DNA from: Cryomorphaceae bacterium
Lineage (GTDB): Bacteria; Bacteroidota; Bacteroidia; Flavobacteriales_D; Cryomorphaceae
NCBI GenBank assembly: GCA_003565555.1
Contig: PXBH01000074.1
Span: 1-64,000 of the forward strand
Length of the DNA: 64,000 nt
Direction of reading: 5' to 3'
How positions within the stretch are numbered: position 1 is the stretch's first letter; each line of letters starts with the position of its first letter. Below, piece by piece: positions 28,028 to 37,235 of this stretch. Position numbers and translations under genes: made by a program. The notes under the pieces were generated by a model. That model had not been told where the DNA came from, did no database searches, and worked only from the letters and a program-made list of their open reading frames with translations.

Positions 28028-29356
28028 ATGTCTATGAGTATCTACCCCACTGCCGCCCTCCTTATTTTTTTAAGTTGCACCGCACCCTACGGCGTTGCCG
28101 AAGTTGATGCCGGAGCCGCCGAGGCGGAGCACGCCTACTACGAAGACCGTGTAACAGACTACACAACAAGGATTTTTGATCCTGAAATCAAAACACTGAT
28201 TCTGCATTCATCCGCTTCGGAATTGGAGCCGCCCATTATTCAACTCAACGGCTCCGAGCAAATCATTTTAAGGTTTGATGACCTGAGCGAGGACATTCGT
28301 GAAATGCATTATGCCTTTGAGCATTGTACGCACGACTGGAAAAAGTCAGACCTGAATCCCATGGATTACAGCACGGGATTTAACTCTGACATCATCAATG
28401 ACTACGAGCTTTCCTTCAATACTTTAACAAACTTTACCAACTACTACCTCGCTTTTCCCAACGACCGGATCGACCTGACCAGAAGCGGGAATTATATCGT
28501 TAAAGTATATGCCGACGGCGACGAGCGAGACCTTATGTTTACCGCAAGGTTTATGATCGCCGAACCGCTTGCCTTCATAGACCACACCGTGAAACCTTCC
28601 CGTGTGGTGAGCGAGCGCAACCAAAGGCAGGAAGTGGGCCTTACGGTAAACCTGGGCGGAGTGAACAGCAATAACCCCTATTCCGAGATCGAGCTGGTGG
28701 TCATGCAAAATTTTCGGGAAGACAACGCCGTACGCGGAGTAAAGCCAAGCTTTATCAAGGGAAATGTATTGACCTATGATTACGGGCGCGAACTGACCTT
28801 TGACGGGGTAAATGAATTTCGTTTTACAGATGCCAAAAGCGTGCGCTACAGGAGCGCTCAGGTCAAAGACGTGGTCTTGGAAAATGACGGTTACCACATC
28901 ATTCTCACCCCCGATAAAAGCAGGGCCTTTCGCAAATACAGTTTCAACAATGACATAAACGGTCGCTTTCTGATCAAAAATGACGACATGGACGATGCCC
29001 ATTTGGAATCCGATTATGTATTTATCCATTTCAGTATGCCCGTCGACGCTATGTTCGGCAGCGGAAACATGTATTTGTTCGGGCAGCTCAGCAACTGGAA
29101 CCTGTCCAAAGACACCCGGATGGATTACAATCCGGAAACCAACGCGTATGAAAAAAAACTCATGCTGAAGCAAGGGTATTACAACTATATGTACTTGTGG
29201 GAATACGCCAATACCCCGGGCGCAAATACCAATATGACCGAAGGCAACCACGCCGATACCGAAAACGAGTACCTCGTCTTGGTTTACTTCAAGGACCCCG
29301 GTGCCTTTGCAGACCGGCTGGTCGGCTTCAAGAAATTCAGCACGTTCAAAAATTAA
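28028..29356 (+). CDS. Type IX secretion system plug protein (DUF5103)
   Basis: About 442 residues; N-terminal signal with a possible lipobox (LIFLSC), then beta-rich domains. The segments IIQLNGSEQIILRFDDL, YAFEHCTHDW and PMDYSTGFN are recognisable from the DUF5103 family, named after the protein that plugs the T9SS translocon SprA. ATG 28028 is preferred over TTG 28019. The family link fits the T9SS client encoded at 52307. It stands alone, with no other T9SS component gene nearby. Confidence 0.85.
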   Translation: MSMSIYPTAALLIFLSCTAPYGVAEVDAGAAEAEHAYYEDRVTDYTTRIFDPEIKTLILHSSASELEPPIIQLNGSEQIILRFDDLSEDIREMHYAFEHCTHDWKKSDLNPMDYSTGFNSDIINDYELSFNTLTNFTNYYLAFPNDRIDLTRSGNYIVKVYADGDERDLMFTARFMIAEPLAFIDHTVKPSRVVSERNQRQEVGLTVNLGGVNSNNPYSEIELVVMQNFREDNAVRGVKPSFIKGNVLTYDYGRELTFDGVNEFRFTDAKSVRYRSAQVKDVVLENDGYHIILTPDKSRAFRKYSFNNDINGRFLIKNDDMDDAHLESDYVFIHFSMPVDAMFGSGNMYLFGQLSNWNLSKDTRMDYNPETNAYEKKLMLKQGYYNYMYLWEYANTPGANTNMTEGNHADTENEYLVLVYFKDPGAFADRLVGFKKFSTFKN

Positions 29357-29425
29357 AATTATGCGGAGAATTGTCTTTTTTCCGAAAGAATGTATAACCT
29401 TGCATACTGTACTCATACATCTACC

Positions 29426-29812
29426 ATGGTCACCGCTATTTCGGCAGGGGTAAAGATTTCGGTCGACTGCCAATTTGAATCAAAGTTTTCCAATCCGGAG
29501 AACAACCTCTATATGTTTTCTTACCACATCAAAATTGAAAACAGAAATGCTTTCACGGTGAGGCTTGAGCGCCGCAAGTGGCACATCACAGACAGCGCAG
29601 CCCCTGCCCGCACGGTGGAGGGTGAAGGCGTCGTGGGAAAGCAGCCCTTAATCCCGCCGGGGGGCACCTACACCTACCGATCTTCATGTGATTTCTCCGC
29701 AGATACGGGATGTATGAACGGGGTCTACCTGATGCGCAATGTATCCACAAACGCCCTCTTCGAAGTGGAGGTTCCGAGCTTTATGCTCATGGTTCCGCAC
29801 AAGCTCAATTGA
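29426..29812 (+). CDS. apaG: ApaG family protein
   Basis: A 128-residue immunoglobulin-like ApaG protein. Family features visible: MFSYHIKIENRN, ERRKWHITD, VVGKQPLIPPGGTYTYRSSC and MNGVYLMRN. In enterobacteria apaG is linked to cobalt/magnesium resistance and Ap4A metabolism, though the activity is not defined. ATG 29426 gives the usual start; a weak -7-like sequence (TAACCTTG) is upstream. It converges with the sensor-kinase gene ten bases away. Confidence 0.9.
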   Translation: MVTAISAGVKISVDCQFESKFSNPENNLYMFSYHIKIENRNAFTVRLERRKWHITDSAAPARTVEGEGVVGKQPLIPPGGTYTYRSSCDFSADTGCMNGVYLMRNVSTNALFEVEVPSFMLMVPHKLN

Positions 29813-29821
29813 GACCGGGAA

Positions 29822-32800
29822 TCACTCCTCCACATCTTCAAAATCAATAAGATAAACTGTTCCCTTTCGCTCGCGCAGCAGCTTAATGGAGCCGTTCAGT
29901 TGCTCGGTGAGGGCGTGTATCAGCTCCGTGCCGAATGAGCCCGAAGTCTCCGTGAATTCCTCATCGGATTCAAAAGGGAGTCCGATACCGTCGTCACCGA
30001 TCACCATGCGGTAGCGGCCGTTTCCGCACTTGGTAATCTCCACAAATACGCTACCCTCGGTATCCTCCTGAAAAGCATACTTCAAGGCATTGCTCATGAT
30101 CTCATTGATGATCAGACCCAGAGGTGTAAGCGTATCGCTCTTGAACCGGTTCACTTCCACGTTGATATCGAGTTTGATATTACGGTTCACATTGTAAGTT
30201 TTGAGCAGGTTCTCAGAAAGATCGCGTATGTATTCCGCGATATTCACGGTGGACAAATCCTTACTCTGATACATCTTTTGGTGAATCAGCGACATGGAGC
30301 GCACACGGTTTTGGACCTCGTTGAATACCTTCACCTGCCCCTCGTCACGGATAAAACGCGACTGTAGGCTGAGCAGACTTACGATAATTTGGAGATTGTT
30401 TTTTACCCGATGGTGCACCTCTCTGAGCAACACGGCATTGGTGTCACGCTCTTTGGCAATTTCGGCGGTACGGCGCTCCACGGCTGCTTCAAGTGCCGAC
30501 CTTCGTTCCTTTTCCAAACGAATCCTGTAGCGGTAAATCGCATAAAGCGCCAGCAGGAGGAGAAAGGCTACGGCAACCTTAAAAGATGCTGTTTGCCAGA
30601 AAGCATGCTGCACCGTAAAGGTGATGGATGCGGGCGTTTCATTCCAGTATCCGTCATTGTTTGAGCCGCGCACTTCGAAGGTGTAATTACCGGGAGAAAG
30701 GTTCGAAAAGGTGGCAAAACGGCGCGTACCCATATACCGCCATTCATTGCTCAAGCCCAGCAAGCGGTAAGCGTATCTGTTCTTTTCGGGTTGCTTAAAA
30801 TTAAGTGCGGCAAATTCAATGGTAAACCCGGGATGGTTGTGCTTCAGCTTTATCCGCTCCCGGGGAGACTTACTCCTCCCCGAATCTGAACGCAGTACAT
30901 CGTCGCGCAGCATACTGAATCTGCGAATCACAACGGGCGGGATAAAGCGGTTTTCCCTGAGCCCCTCGGCATAGAAGTAAGTGAACCCGTTGGCACCTCC
31001 GAAGAAAATTCGGTTCTCGTCGCCGCGAAAAGCACTTCCCGCAAAGAAGGTATTGCTTCCGGGCATGTCGTTTTCGTTGTAATTTCGAAATACCGAAGTT
31101 TCCGGATTGAATACGGAAATTCCCCCGTTGGTGCTCACCCAGAGGTTGCCCTCAAAATCGCACCGAATCGACTGCACCACATCACTTGCGAGGCCGTCTT
31201 CTAAAGTGAAAGAGGTGAAGATGCCGTTGCCTTCATAACGCGCGAGTCCGCCTCCCGAAGTAGCCACCCAAATGACATCGTTGCGGTCCAAGTAGATGTC
31301 ATTGATAATGCCGGAGCCCAACACCCCTTTATCGATTTCACCCTGCGCAAAACGCTCAAGGCGCTCTGTCTCCGTATCGAAGCGGTATACCCCGGAATTG
31401 CCCGTACCGATCCAAAGCGTGCGCTCGTCTTTGCGGCGCATACAGGTGATATTATTGTCGCGCAGGCTCCCTCGGTCTTCACCGGAAAAACGGAAGGTCC
31501 TGAAGCGGTCCGTTTCTGCCGAATACTTGCAAAATCCCGCGCCCAGCGTGCCCACCCAGAGGTCTCCGCCTTCTTCGGGTATCACGGCCGATATTTTATT
31601 CACGGGAATACCCTCGCGGTCTTCCGCCTGTACGGTGTAACGGTTTATGACGGTAAAGTCGGCAGGGTCGAGTTCCAGGAGTCCGTCCCCGTCTGTAGCC
31701 GCCCAAATACGGCCGTCGGTACCGCGCTCCAAATCGCGAACCATGGCCTGAGCGTTCCCTATTTTTCCGACGGGCTTCCACTGAAACCGATCCGGAACGG
31801 GGTCGCGCACTTTTTGAAACTGCATGATTCCGCTCCCCGTGCCCACCAAAAGGCCGGCCGAAGAGTCGCGCATGAAGCAGTAATTTTTGTTGTGTTCGGG
31901 AAGGTATTTTTTGTGGTCGGAAAAGAGGAAAGCAAAAAACTTTTGTGCTTCATCATTGAAAGTGGCAATGCCTGCAGTGAGCGTGCCTACCCAGATCAAC
32001 CCGGAACGGTCTGTCATCAAGGTGGAAATATGGCTGTTCGGCAAATCTTCAAAACTCAGTGAGCCCTGTACGGCCTCTTCGTCATCCTCGCGCGTCTTGC
32101 GGTATAGCCGGCTTAAACCCGCGGGGGTTCCCACCCAGATTTGTCCGCGCTTGTCTGTAAGAACGGCGTTGATGATCGAAGAATTCAGCAGCCCCGGCTT
32201 GGGATGGTCGGCATAATAGCGGGTAAAGATTTCCAAGTCCGGTTGAAAACGGTTGAGGCCGTTGCGTGTGCCTATCCAAAGATGACCGTCAAAATCTTCT
32301 GCAATACTGAGGACAATATTGTCGCTCAAACTATTGTCATCATTAAAATCCCTTTTGTACCGCTTAAACGTACCCTCAGGCAGGTAAAGATTCAATCCGG
32401 CATCGGTTCCCACCCACAACTGATTGCGCTCGTCGGCATAGATGGTATTGACCCTATTTCCGGAAAGGCTGAAAGGGTCATTTTCGCGGATGGAGAAAGC
32501 AGTAAATCCGCCATCCTTCGAATCGTAACGGTTGAGCCCGTTGTCGGTTCCTATCCACACATTGCCGTGGTGGTCGGTTGTAATTGCGGTTACTTTATTG
32601 CTGCTCAGGGACCGATCGTCCTCAAACCAGTGATAAAAGCGGTTACAGGTCAGCGCCTCGGGATCAAGACGATTGAGGCCGAAATTGGTTCCTACCCAAA
32701 TATTTCCGGAAAGGTCTTGCGAAATAGCCGTGATATTATTGCTGCTGAGCGAGGTGGTATCACCGGGTATGTACCGCACGGTCTCGAAGCTGTACCCGTC

Positions 32801-33010
32801 ATAACGCGTCAACCCGTCTTTGGTACCCGCCCATACATATCCTTCGCGGTCTTGCAGGGTACAGGTTACCGTGCCCTGAGGCAACCCGTCTTTGATCCCC
32901 AGCACGCGAAAAGGAGCGGGCTGGGCGTAAAGCGCTGCCGTTGTCGAAAGACAGGCCAAGACAACAGCCGCCAACTTTGTCAGATACGAAAAATATACCC
33001 GTGGTGTCAT
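29822..33010 (-). CDS. Propeller-sensor histidine kinase (HisKA_2)
   Basis: A 1,062-residue sensor kinase. Order: signal peptide (to about residue 30); a long periplasmic sensor of repeated two-component-regulator propeller units (DREGYVWAGTKDGLTRYDG-type, roughly 14 of them, residues 45-710); a Y_Y_Y domain (about 735-800); one transmembrane helix (about 808-830); and a cytoplasmic kinase with HHRVKNNLQ (phosphoacceptor His about 866), N-box NEIMSNALKYAF and G-box GDDGIGLP. There is no receiver or AraC domain, so unlike many Bacteroidota hybrid sensors it needs a separate response regulator, which is not in the window. Divergent from pruA. Confidence 0.92.
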   Translation of the reverse strand: MTPRVYFSYLTKLAAVVLACLSTTAALYAQPAPFRVLGIKDGLPQGTVTCTLQDREGYVWAGTKDGLTRYDGYSFETVRYIPGDTTSLSSNNITAISQDLSGNIWVGTNFGLNRLDPEALTCNRFYHWFEDDRSLSSNKVTAITTDHHGNVWIGTDNGLNRYDSKDGGFTAFSIRENDPFSLSGNRVNTIYADERNQLWVGTDAGLNLYLPEGTFKRYKRDFNDDNSLSDNIVLSIAEDFDGHLWIGTRNGLNRFQPDLEIFTRYYADHPKPGLLNSSIINAVLTDKRGQIWVGTPAGLSRLYRKTREDDEEAVQGSLSFEDLPNSHISTLMTDRSGLIWVGTLTAGIATFNDEAQKFFAFLFSDHKKYLPEHNKNYCFMRDSSAGLLVGTGSGIMQFQKVRDPVPDRFQWKPVGKIGNAQAMVRDLERGTDGRIWAATDGDGLLELDPADFTVINRYTVQAEDREGIPVNKISAVIPEEGGDLWVGTLGAGFCKYSAETDRFRTFRFSGEDRGSLRDNNITCMRRKDERTLWIGTGNSGVYRFDTETERLERFAQGEIDKGVLGSGIINDIYLDRNDVIWVATSGGGLARYEGNGIFTSFTLEDGLASDVVQSIRCDFEGNLWVSTNGGISVFNPETSVFRNYNENDMPGSNTFFAGSAFRGDENRIFFGGANGFTYFYAEGLRENRFIPPVVIRRFSMLRDDVLRSDSGRSKSPRERIKLKHNHPGFTIEFAALNFKQPEKNRYAYRLLGLSNEWRYMGTRRFATFSNLSPGNYTFEVRGSNNDGYWNETPASITFTVQHAFWQTASFKVAVAFLLLLALYAIYRYRIRLEKERRSALEAAVERRTAEIAKERDTNAVLLREVHHRVKNNLQIIVSLLSLQSRFIRDEGQVKVFNEVQNRVRSMSLIHQKMYQSKDLSTVNIAEYIRDLSENLLKTYNVNRNIKLDINVEVNRFKSDTLTPLGLIINEIMSNALKYAFQEDTEGSVFVEITKCGNGRYRMVIGDDGIGLPFESDEEFTETSGSFGTELIHALTEQLNGSIKLLRERKGTVYLIDFEDVEE

Positions 33011-33098
33011 AAGGTAAGCGGAGCGAAGTTAAGGATTCCGAGGCTCGGTGCGCAGTTTGTCTCGCATGCAAAGAAAATTCTTTTGTTTTTGTATTCGT

Positions 33099-33106
33099 AC
33101 TTTTGC
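33099..33106 (+). promoter_or_regulatory. Candidate -7 promoter element of pruA
   Basis: TACTTTTG matches TAnnTTTG 31 bases before the pruA ATG, with T-rich TTTTG runs just upstream. Confidence 0.55.
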
Positions 33107-33137
33107 GGCCCCTAATGCTTAACCTAAATCAGAAAAC

Positions 33138-34766
33138 ATGCCTAAAGGAGTTTATCAGATACCCTTTCCCGAAAATGAACCTGTATACAGCTACGCACCC
33201 GGCTCCCCGGAGCGCGAAAAACTGGAAGCTGCCTACAGCAAATTGATCTCAGCCGAACCGATCGACGTGCCTATGTACATCGGCGCGGAGGAAGTGCGCA
33301 CCGATAATAAAATTCCGATGAGCCCGCCCTATGACCACCGACATGTGATCGGGCACTTTAACTACGGAACGGCAAAGCACGTGACCGCAGCCATCGAAGC
33401 CGCAATGAAGGCGCGAAAAAAATGGGCTGCGATGAAGTGGGAGCACCGGGCTGCCGTTTTTCTGAAAGCAGCGGACCTGATCGCGGGACCGTACCGTTAT
33501 GAAATGAATGCGGCCACCATGATCGCGCAAAGTAAAAACGCATACCAGTCTGAAATTGACGCTGTATGCGAGCTTATTGACTTTTTGCGGTTCAATGCGG
33601 CCTACATGGAGCAGATTTACACCGACCAGCCCGCAAGCAGCCCCGGTGTGTGGAACCGCTTGGAGTACCGCCCTCTGGAAGGTTTTGTATTTTGCATCAC
33701 TCCTTTCAACTTTACGGCCATCGCAGGTAACCTCCCGGCCAGCGCGGCGCTGATGGGCAATGTATGCGTATGGAAACCGGCCGACAGCCAAGTATATTCG
33801 GCAAATCTGGTGATGAAAATATTCAAAGAAGCGGGGCTCCCCGACGGAGTCATCAACCTCATCACCACCGAAGGTCCCGTGGCGGGAGACGTTGTATTCA
33901 AGCACCCCGACTTTGCAGGGCTGCATTTTACCGGATCCACCGGCGTGTTCAAACACCTTTGGAAAGAAATCGGGCAAAACATCGACCGTTATAAGACTTA
34001 TCCGCGCATCGTGGGCGAAACGGGAGGAAAAGATTTCATCGTGGCCCACCGTTCGGCCAAGGCCAAGCAAGTGGCAACGGCCATCGCTCGGGGTGCTTTT
34101 GAGTTTCAGGGGCAGAAATGCTCGGCAGCTTCTCGCGCCTACATTCCCGACAATATCTGGCCCGATGTCAAAAAATTCCTTCTGGAAGACGTGGGAAGTT
34201 TTAAAATGGGACCTCCGTCCGATTTTTCCAATTTCATCAATGCCGTGATCGACAAGAAAGCTTTTGACAAGATCGCGGGCTATATTGATTACATCAAGGA
34301 GCAGAGCGATGCCGAAATCATCGCCGGCGGAAATTACGACGACAGCAAGGGATACTTTATTGAACCCACCGTAGTAGTGACGACCAACCCGCAGTTCAAA
34401 ACCATGGAGGAAGAGATATTCGGCCCGGTGATGACGATTTACGTCTATGAGGCCGATGACTACGATGCCGTTTTGGAATTGACCGACAAGACCTCCCCTT
34501 ACGCACTGACCGGCGCCATATTCAGCGGTGATCGCTATGCACTGGAAAAGGCGGTAACGAAGCTGGAAAATGCAGCGGGAAATTTCTACATCAATGACAA
34601 ACCCACGGGAGCCGTAGTGGGGCAGCAACCCTTCGGGGGTGCGCGCGCCTCGGGAACCAACGATAAAGCCGGCAGTTACCTCAACCTCTTGAGGTGGGTA
34701 TCTCCGCGCACCATCAAGGAAACCTTCGTTCCGGCAGAAGATTACCGCTACCCTTTCATGGGATAA
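33138..34766 (+). CDS. pruA: 1-pyrroline-5-carboxylate dehydrogenase
   Basis: NAD-dependent aldehyde dehydrogenase that converts glutamate semialdehyde (P5C) to glutamate, the second step of proline catabolism. The 542 residues and the sequence match the Bacteroidota single-domain PruA. Visible: cofactor region FTGSTGVF, catalytic Glu in GETGGKDF, and catalytic Cys in GQKCSAASRAY. ATG 33138 follows a promoter-like element; a strong terminator follows. Proline dehydrogenase is not in the window. Confidence 0.95.
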   Translation: MPKGVYQIPFPENEPVYSYAPGSPEREKLEAAYSKLISAEPIDVPMYIGAEEVRTDNKIPMSPPYDHRHVIGHFNYGTAKHVTAAIEAAMKARKKWAAMKWEHRAAVFLKAADLIAGPYRYEMNAATMIAQSKNAYQSEIDAVCELIDFLRFNAAYMEQIYTDQPASSPGVWNRLEYRPLEGFVFCITPFNFTAIAGNLPASAALMGNVCVWKPADSQVYSANLVMKIFKEAGLPDGVINLITTEGPVAGDVVFKHPDFAGLHFTGSTGVFKHLWKEIGQNIDRYKTYPRIVGETGGKDFIVAHRSAKAKQVATAIARGAFEFQGQKCSAASRAYIPDNIWPDVKKFLLEDVGSFKMGPPSDFSNFINAVIDKKAFDKIAGYIDYIKEQSDAEIIAGGNYDDSKGYFIEPTVVVTTNPQFKTMEEEIFGPVMTIYVYEADDYDAVLELTDKTSPYALTGAIFSGDRYALEKAVTKLENAAGNFYINDKPTGAVVGQQPFGGARASGTNDKAGSYLNLLRWVSPRTIKETFVPAEDYRYPFMG

Positions 34767-34789
34767 ATGCGGAACCCGTATTTAATGAC

Positions 34790-34823
34790 AAGCCTTTCTT
34801 CATAAACGGAGAAAGGCTTTTTT
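34790..34823 (+). terminator. Intrinsic terminator of pruA
   Basis: Stem AAGCCTTTCT/AGAAAGGCTT with a short loop and a following T-run (TTTTTTGTTTTT), just after the pruA stop. Confidence 0.85.
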
Positions 34824-34856
34824 GTTTTTCACGGGCTGAACCCGTAGCTTTATCCC

Positions 34857-35147
34857 GTGTTGAATCGGATACCGAAAATACTTCGCAACCGCTATGTCGC
34901 CCTTACGGCGGCCTTTTTGTTGTACATCTCTTTCATCGACACCCATGATGTAATCACCCAACACAGGCACCGGCAGAAGCTCAAGCAAATCGCCGCTGAA
35001 AAGGCCTACCTCGAGCAGCGCATAGAAGCCGCACGTCTGCGAACCGAAGAGCTTACCGCGAATAAAGCCTCCCTGGAAAAATTTGCCCGCGAACAATACC
35101 GCATGAAGCGGGATAACGAAGAGATCTTTGTAATATTACATGAGTAG
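34857..35147 (+). CDS. Septum formation initiator (FtsB/DivIC-like)
   Basis: A 96-residue single-span membrane protein: short cytoplasmic tail, transmembrane helix (YVALTAAFLLYISFI), then a periplasmic coiled coil rich in heptad residues, ending YRMKRDNEEIFVI, which is typical of the family. It forms part of the divisome with FtsL and FtsQ. The start is GTG 34857. The LON-domain gene follows. Confidence 0.88.
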   Translation: MLNRIPKILRNRYVALTAAFLLYISFIDTHDVITQHRHRQKLKQIAAEKAYLEQRIEAARLRTEELTANKASLEKFAREQYRMKRDNEEIFVILHE

Positions 35148-35206
35148 AGGTCGGCCCGTTAACAATCCCTGCCGCCCTGATGTTATACAATCAGAACCTC
35201 GGAGTC

Positions 35207-35806
35207 ATGCAGAAAACACAAATTGCCCTTTTTCCCCTTCAGATTTTCCTCTTGCCCGGAGAATCTGCGCAGTTGCACATTTTTGAAGACCGGTACAAAC
35301 AACTCCTGGAGGATTGCGAAAAACCGGGAGAAGTGTTTGGAATCCCCTACACACTTAACGGATACTTGGCCGGTGTGGGCTGCGCCGCGGAAGTGACGAA
35401 AATATTAAAACGCTATCCGAACGGAGCGGCCGATATTGAGGTGACCTCCCGGGATATGTTTCGGGTAGAGCATTTTTACATGCGGATGGGTGAGAAACTT
35501 TATCCGGGAGGTGACGTCACATTTCTGCACACCGAATCATCGGAACCCGTAAGCGCTGCGCTCATGAAAGCGCTCGATACCCACATAAAAAATGCTGCCC
35601 CCGAAAAATTTGAAAGCCTGACAGACCCCCACCTGAATGTGTTTGATGCCGCAGTACTTATCGGCATGAACGAAGAGTATAAGGTTAAGCTGGTCAAGGC
35701 CAAAACCCGAGAGCGCAGGGAACGTATCCTTATTGAGCAAATCAGATTTGCCGAGGCCTTGCGAAAACAGGAAAATGCGGTGCAAGGTGAGATTTTTTTG
35801 AATTGA
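35207..35806 (+). CDS. LON substrate-binding domain protein
   Basis: About 199 residues matching the N-terminal substrate-binding domain of Lon protease as a standalone protein: ALFPLQIFLLPGESAQLHIFE opening, YLAGVGCAAEVTKIL, and a helical C-terminus. There is no ATPase or protease domain. ATG 35207, preceded by GGAG, matches the family start better than ATG 35180. Function of such standalone proteins is not established. Confidence 0.85.
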   Translation: MQKTQIALFPLQIFLLPGESAQLHIFEDRYKQLLEDCEKPGEVFGIPYTLNGYLAGVGCAAEVTKILKRYPNGAADIEVTSRDMFRVEHFYMRMGEKLYPGGDVTFLHTESSEPVSAALMKALDTHIKNAAPEKFESLTDPHLNVFDAAVLIGMNEEYKVKLVKAKTRERRERILIEQIRFAEALRKQENAVQGEIFLN

Positions 35807-35870
35807 GGCAACAAGGGCGGGCCGATTTTGTTATATTCACACTTGCATTTCAGATAATTTAGAAGCGAAG

Positions 35871-36602
35871 ATGTTTGATAAAGTGAACTTGGAAGAAGCG
35901 CTGAAAAATATGCGCAACGAGAGAGAGAAGAAAATCGAATCCGAAGTTGTTCTTTCTGAATTTAAAAGTCTTTTCGAAGCAGATTGGGAACGGGAGCAGC
36001 GCATCAACGGAACGGTCTCCGAAGGAGCTGTTTCCTCAGATTTGTTACCGCCCGATCGTTTGGATAAGGAGCGAATTTTTGAATTGAATGAGATTAAAAA
36101 TCTCTGCAAGACCTACCGCCTCAGATTTTTGTCCACCCGATATTTCAAAAATGAAATCCCTCGTGAAGCCATCCTGAAAATTAAGGCCACAGAAGAGTTG
36201 TCCGGTACTGAAATCAAATCTTTTATGATCGCGGCTCCCGCGTCACTTTTCAAATTGCAGGATGTCAACAAAGACCCTTTGCTTTTCGCCCCCTTGAGTG
36301 ACGGAAGATTCTATTTGATCCACAAATGGGGTCGCGATATGAGTCCGCTGCGAAAAATTTTGTGCAGCCCCCTGAAAACGCCCGCCCACCTATTGGCGAC
36401 CGTTCTCATACTTTCTGTCTTCTTGAGTGCCGTAGTGCCCACTACCGTGCTGGCGGGAGCGGAAGCGACTTACTTCAACTTCTACAGGTTTGCATTTCTT
36501 GCATGGAATGTAGTCTTCCTTTCGGGAATGCTGTCATACTTCTGGTTCGCATCAAATTTGAAGTTTTCGGCACATGCGTGGAATGACAAGCATTTTAATT
36601 GA
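35871..36602 (+). CDS. Hypothetical membrane protein
   Basis: A 243-residue protein not recognised as any family. The first two thirds are soluble and rich in charged residues; the C-terminus has two hydrophobic helices (about residues 175-200 and 212-235). Segment SFMIAAPASLFKLQ lies between. It has its own terminator. Length, codon use and the downstream hairpin make it a credible gene. Confidence 0.65.
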   Translation: MFDKVNLEEALKNMRNEREKKIESEVVLSEFKSLFEADWEREQRINGTVSEGAVSSDLLPPDRLDKERIFELNEIKNLCKTYRLRFLSTRYFKNEIPREAILKIKATEELSGTEIKSFMIAAPASLFKLQDVNKDPLLFAPLSDGRFYLIHKWGRDMSPLRKILCSPLKTPAHLLATVLILSVFLSAVVPTTVLAGAEATYFNFYRFAFLAWNVVFLSGMLSYFWFASNLKFSAHAWNDKHFN

Positions 36603-36643
36603 TTGGGGGAGAGCATCCACCCATTTCACACCCGACTTATATT

Positions 36644-36678
36644 CGCGGAGAGGTACAGGTTGCCTTCCGCGTTTTTTT
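36644..36678 (+). terminator. Intrinsic terminator
   Basis: A short stem CGCGGAG/TTCCGCG (one G-T pair) followed by seven T, 42 bases after the preceding stop. Confidence 0.7.
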
Positions 36679-36781
36679 GTTTTCGTCTTTACGAAAAATC
36701 AGCGAAAAGCACTTAGCAATGTGTCAGCCGAGGTGTGCAATTCGAAGACCTTCCTCCCCCGTCGACATATGAAGGTTACAT

Positions 36782-36789
36782 TAAATTTG
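36782..36789 (+). promoter_or_regulatory. Candidate -7 promoter element in a 620-base gap
   Basis: TAAATTTG matches TAnnTTTG 67 bases before the small ORF at 36856. It is the main sign that the 36679-37225 gap is transcribed; nothing else recognisable is in the gap except the small ORF and the short tandem repeat. Confidence 0.4.
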
Positions 36790-36855
36790 GCACTCCATTT
36801 TGTATTATTGACACTAACTGCTAATTTGCGGCGTGATTAAAAAGAACGCCCGCAG

Positions 36856-37014
36856 ATGAATCGCCTTCTTCGACCGCTTGAATATGCCTACCGACTTGTC
36901 TTTCCCGACGCAGGCGGCCATGCCCACGACCAAACCCGTTTCGCTCTGTTTTCCGTCCTTATTTTCGGACTTCTCCTCAGCGGTGCCGCACTCGGAACCG
37001 TGGGTTGGCCCTGA
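36856..37014 (+). CDS. Candidate small membrane protein (52 aa)
   Basis: An ATG-started 52-codon frame beginning MNRLLRPLEYAYRLVFPDAG and ending TVGWP. The first half is basic with aromatic residues; residues about 30-48 (FALFSVLIFGLLLSGAALG) form a clear transmembrane helix. It follows a -7 element and sits in an otherwise empty gap. The stop is followed directly by a small hairpin GACAG/CTGTC and TTT. No homologue is recognised; chance is possible for a frame this short. Confidence 0.4.
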   Translation: MNRLLRPLEYAYRLVFPDAGGHAHDQTRFALFSVLIFGLLLSGAALGTVGWP

Positions 37015-37203
37015 CAGATTTCTGTCTTTACGCTCAAGTGATCGCATCCCATTTGCAACACGGAATGTCCGAGTCGGAGTCGAAGGCATGCGAAAGGGCT
37101 TTTGACTGACGGGAGTCTGAGCGTAGAATAATTTTCAGAAAGAAGCCCTCTCCGAGCAAATCGCAGGCATGGTACAAAGACCAAGGCGGACAGTATGTCT
37201 GCA

Positions 37204-37235
37204 CACGGATTAAAAACTGCACGGATTAAAAACTG
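37204..37235. repeat. Perfect 16-bp tandem duplication
   Basis: CACGGATTAAAAACTG occurs twice head to tail (37204-37219 and 37220-37235). The second copy covers the stop codon of the minus-strand barrel gene. Confidence 0.9.

Noticed and set aside
36574-36840. 88-codon frame after the 35871 gene
   Set aside because: It runs through a terminator hairpin and T-run and has no coding character.
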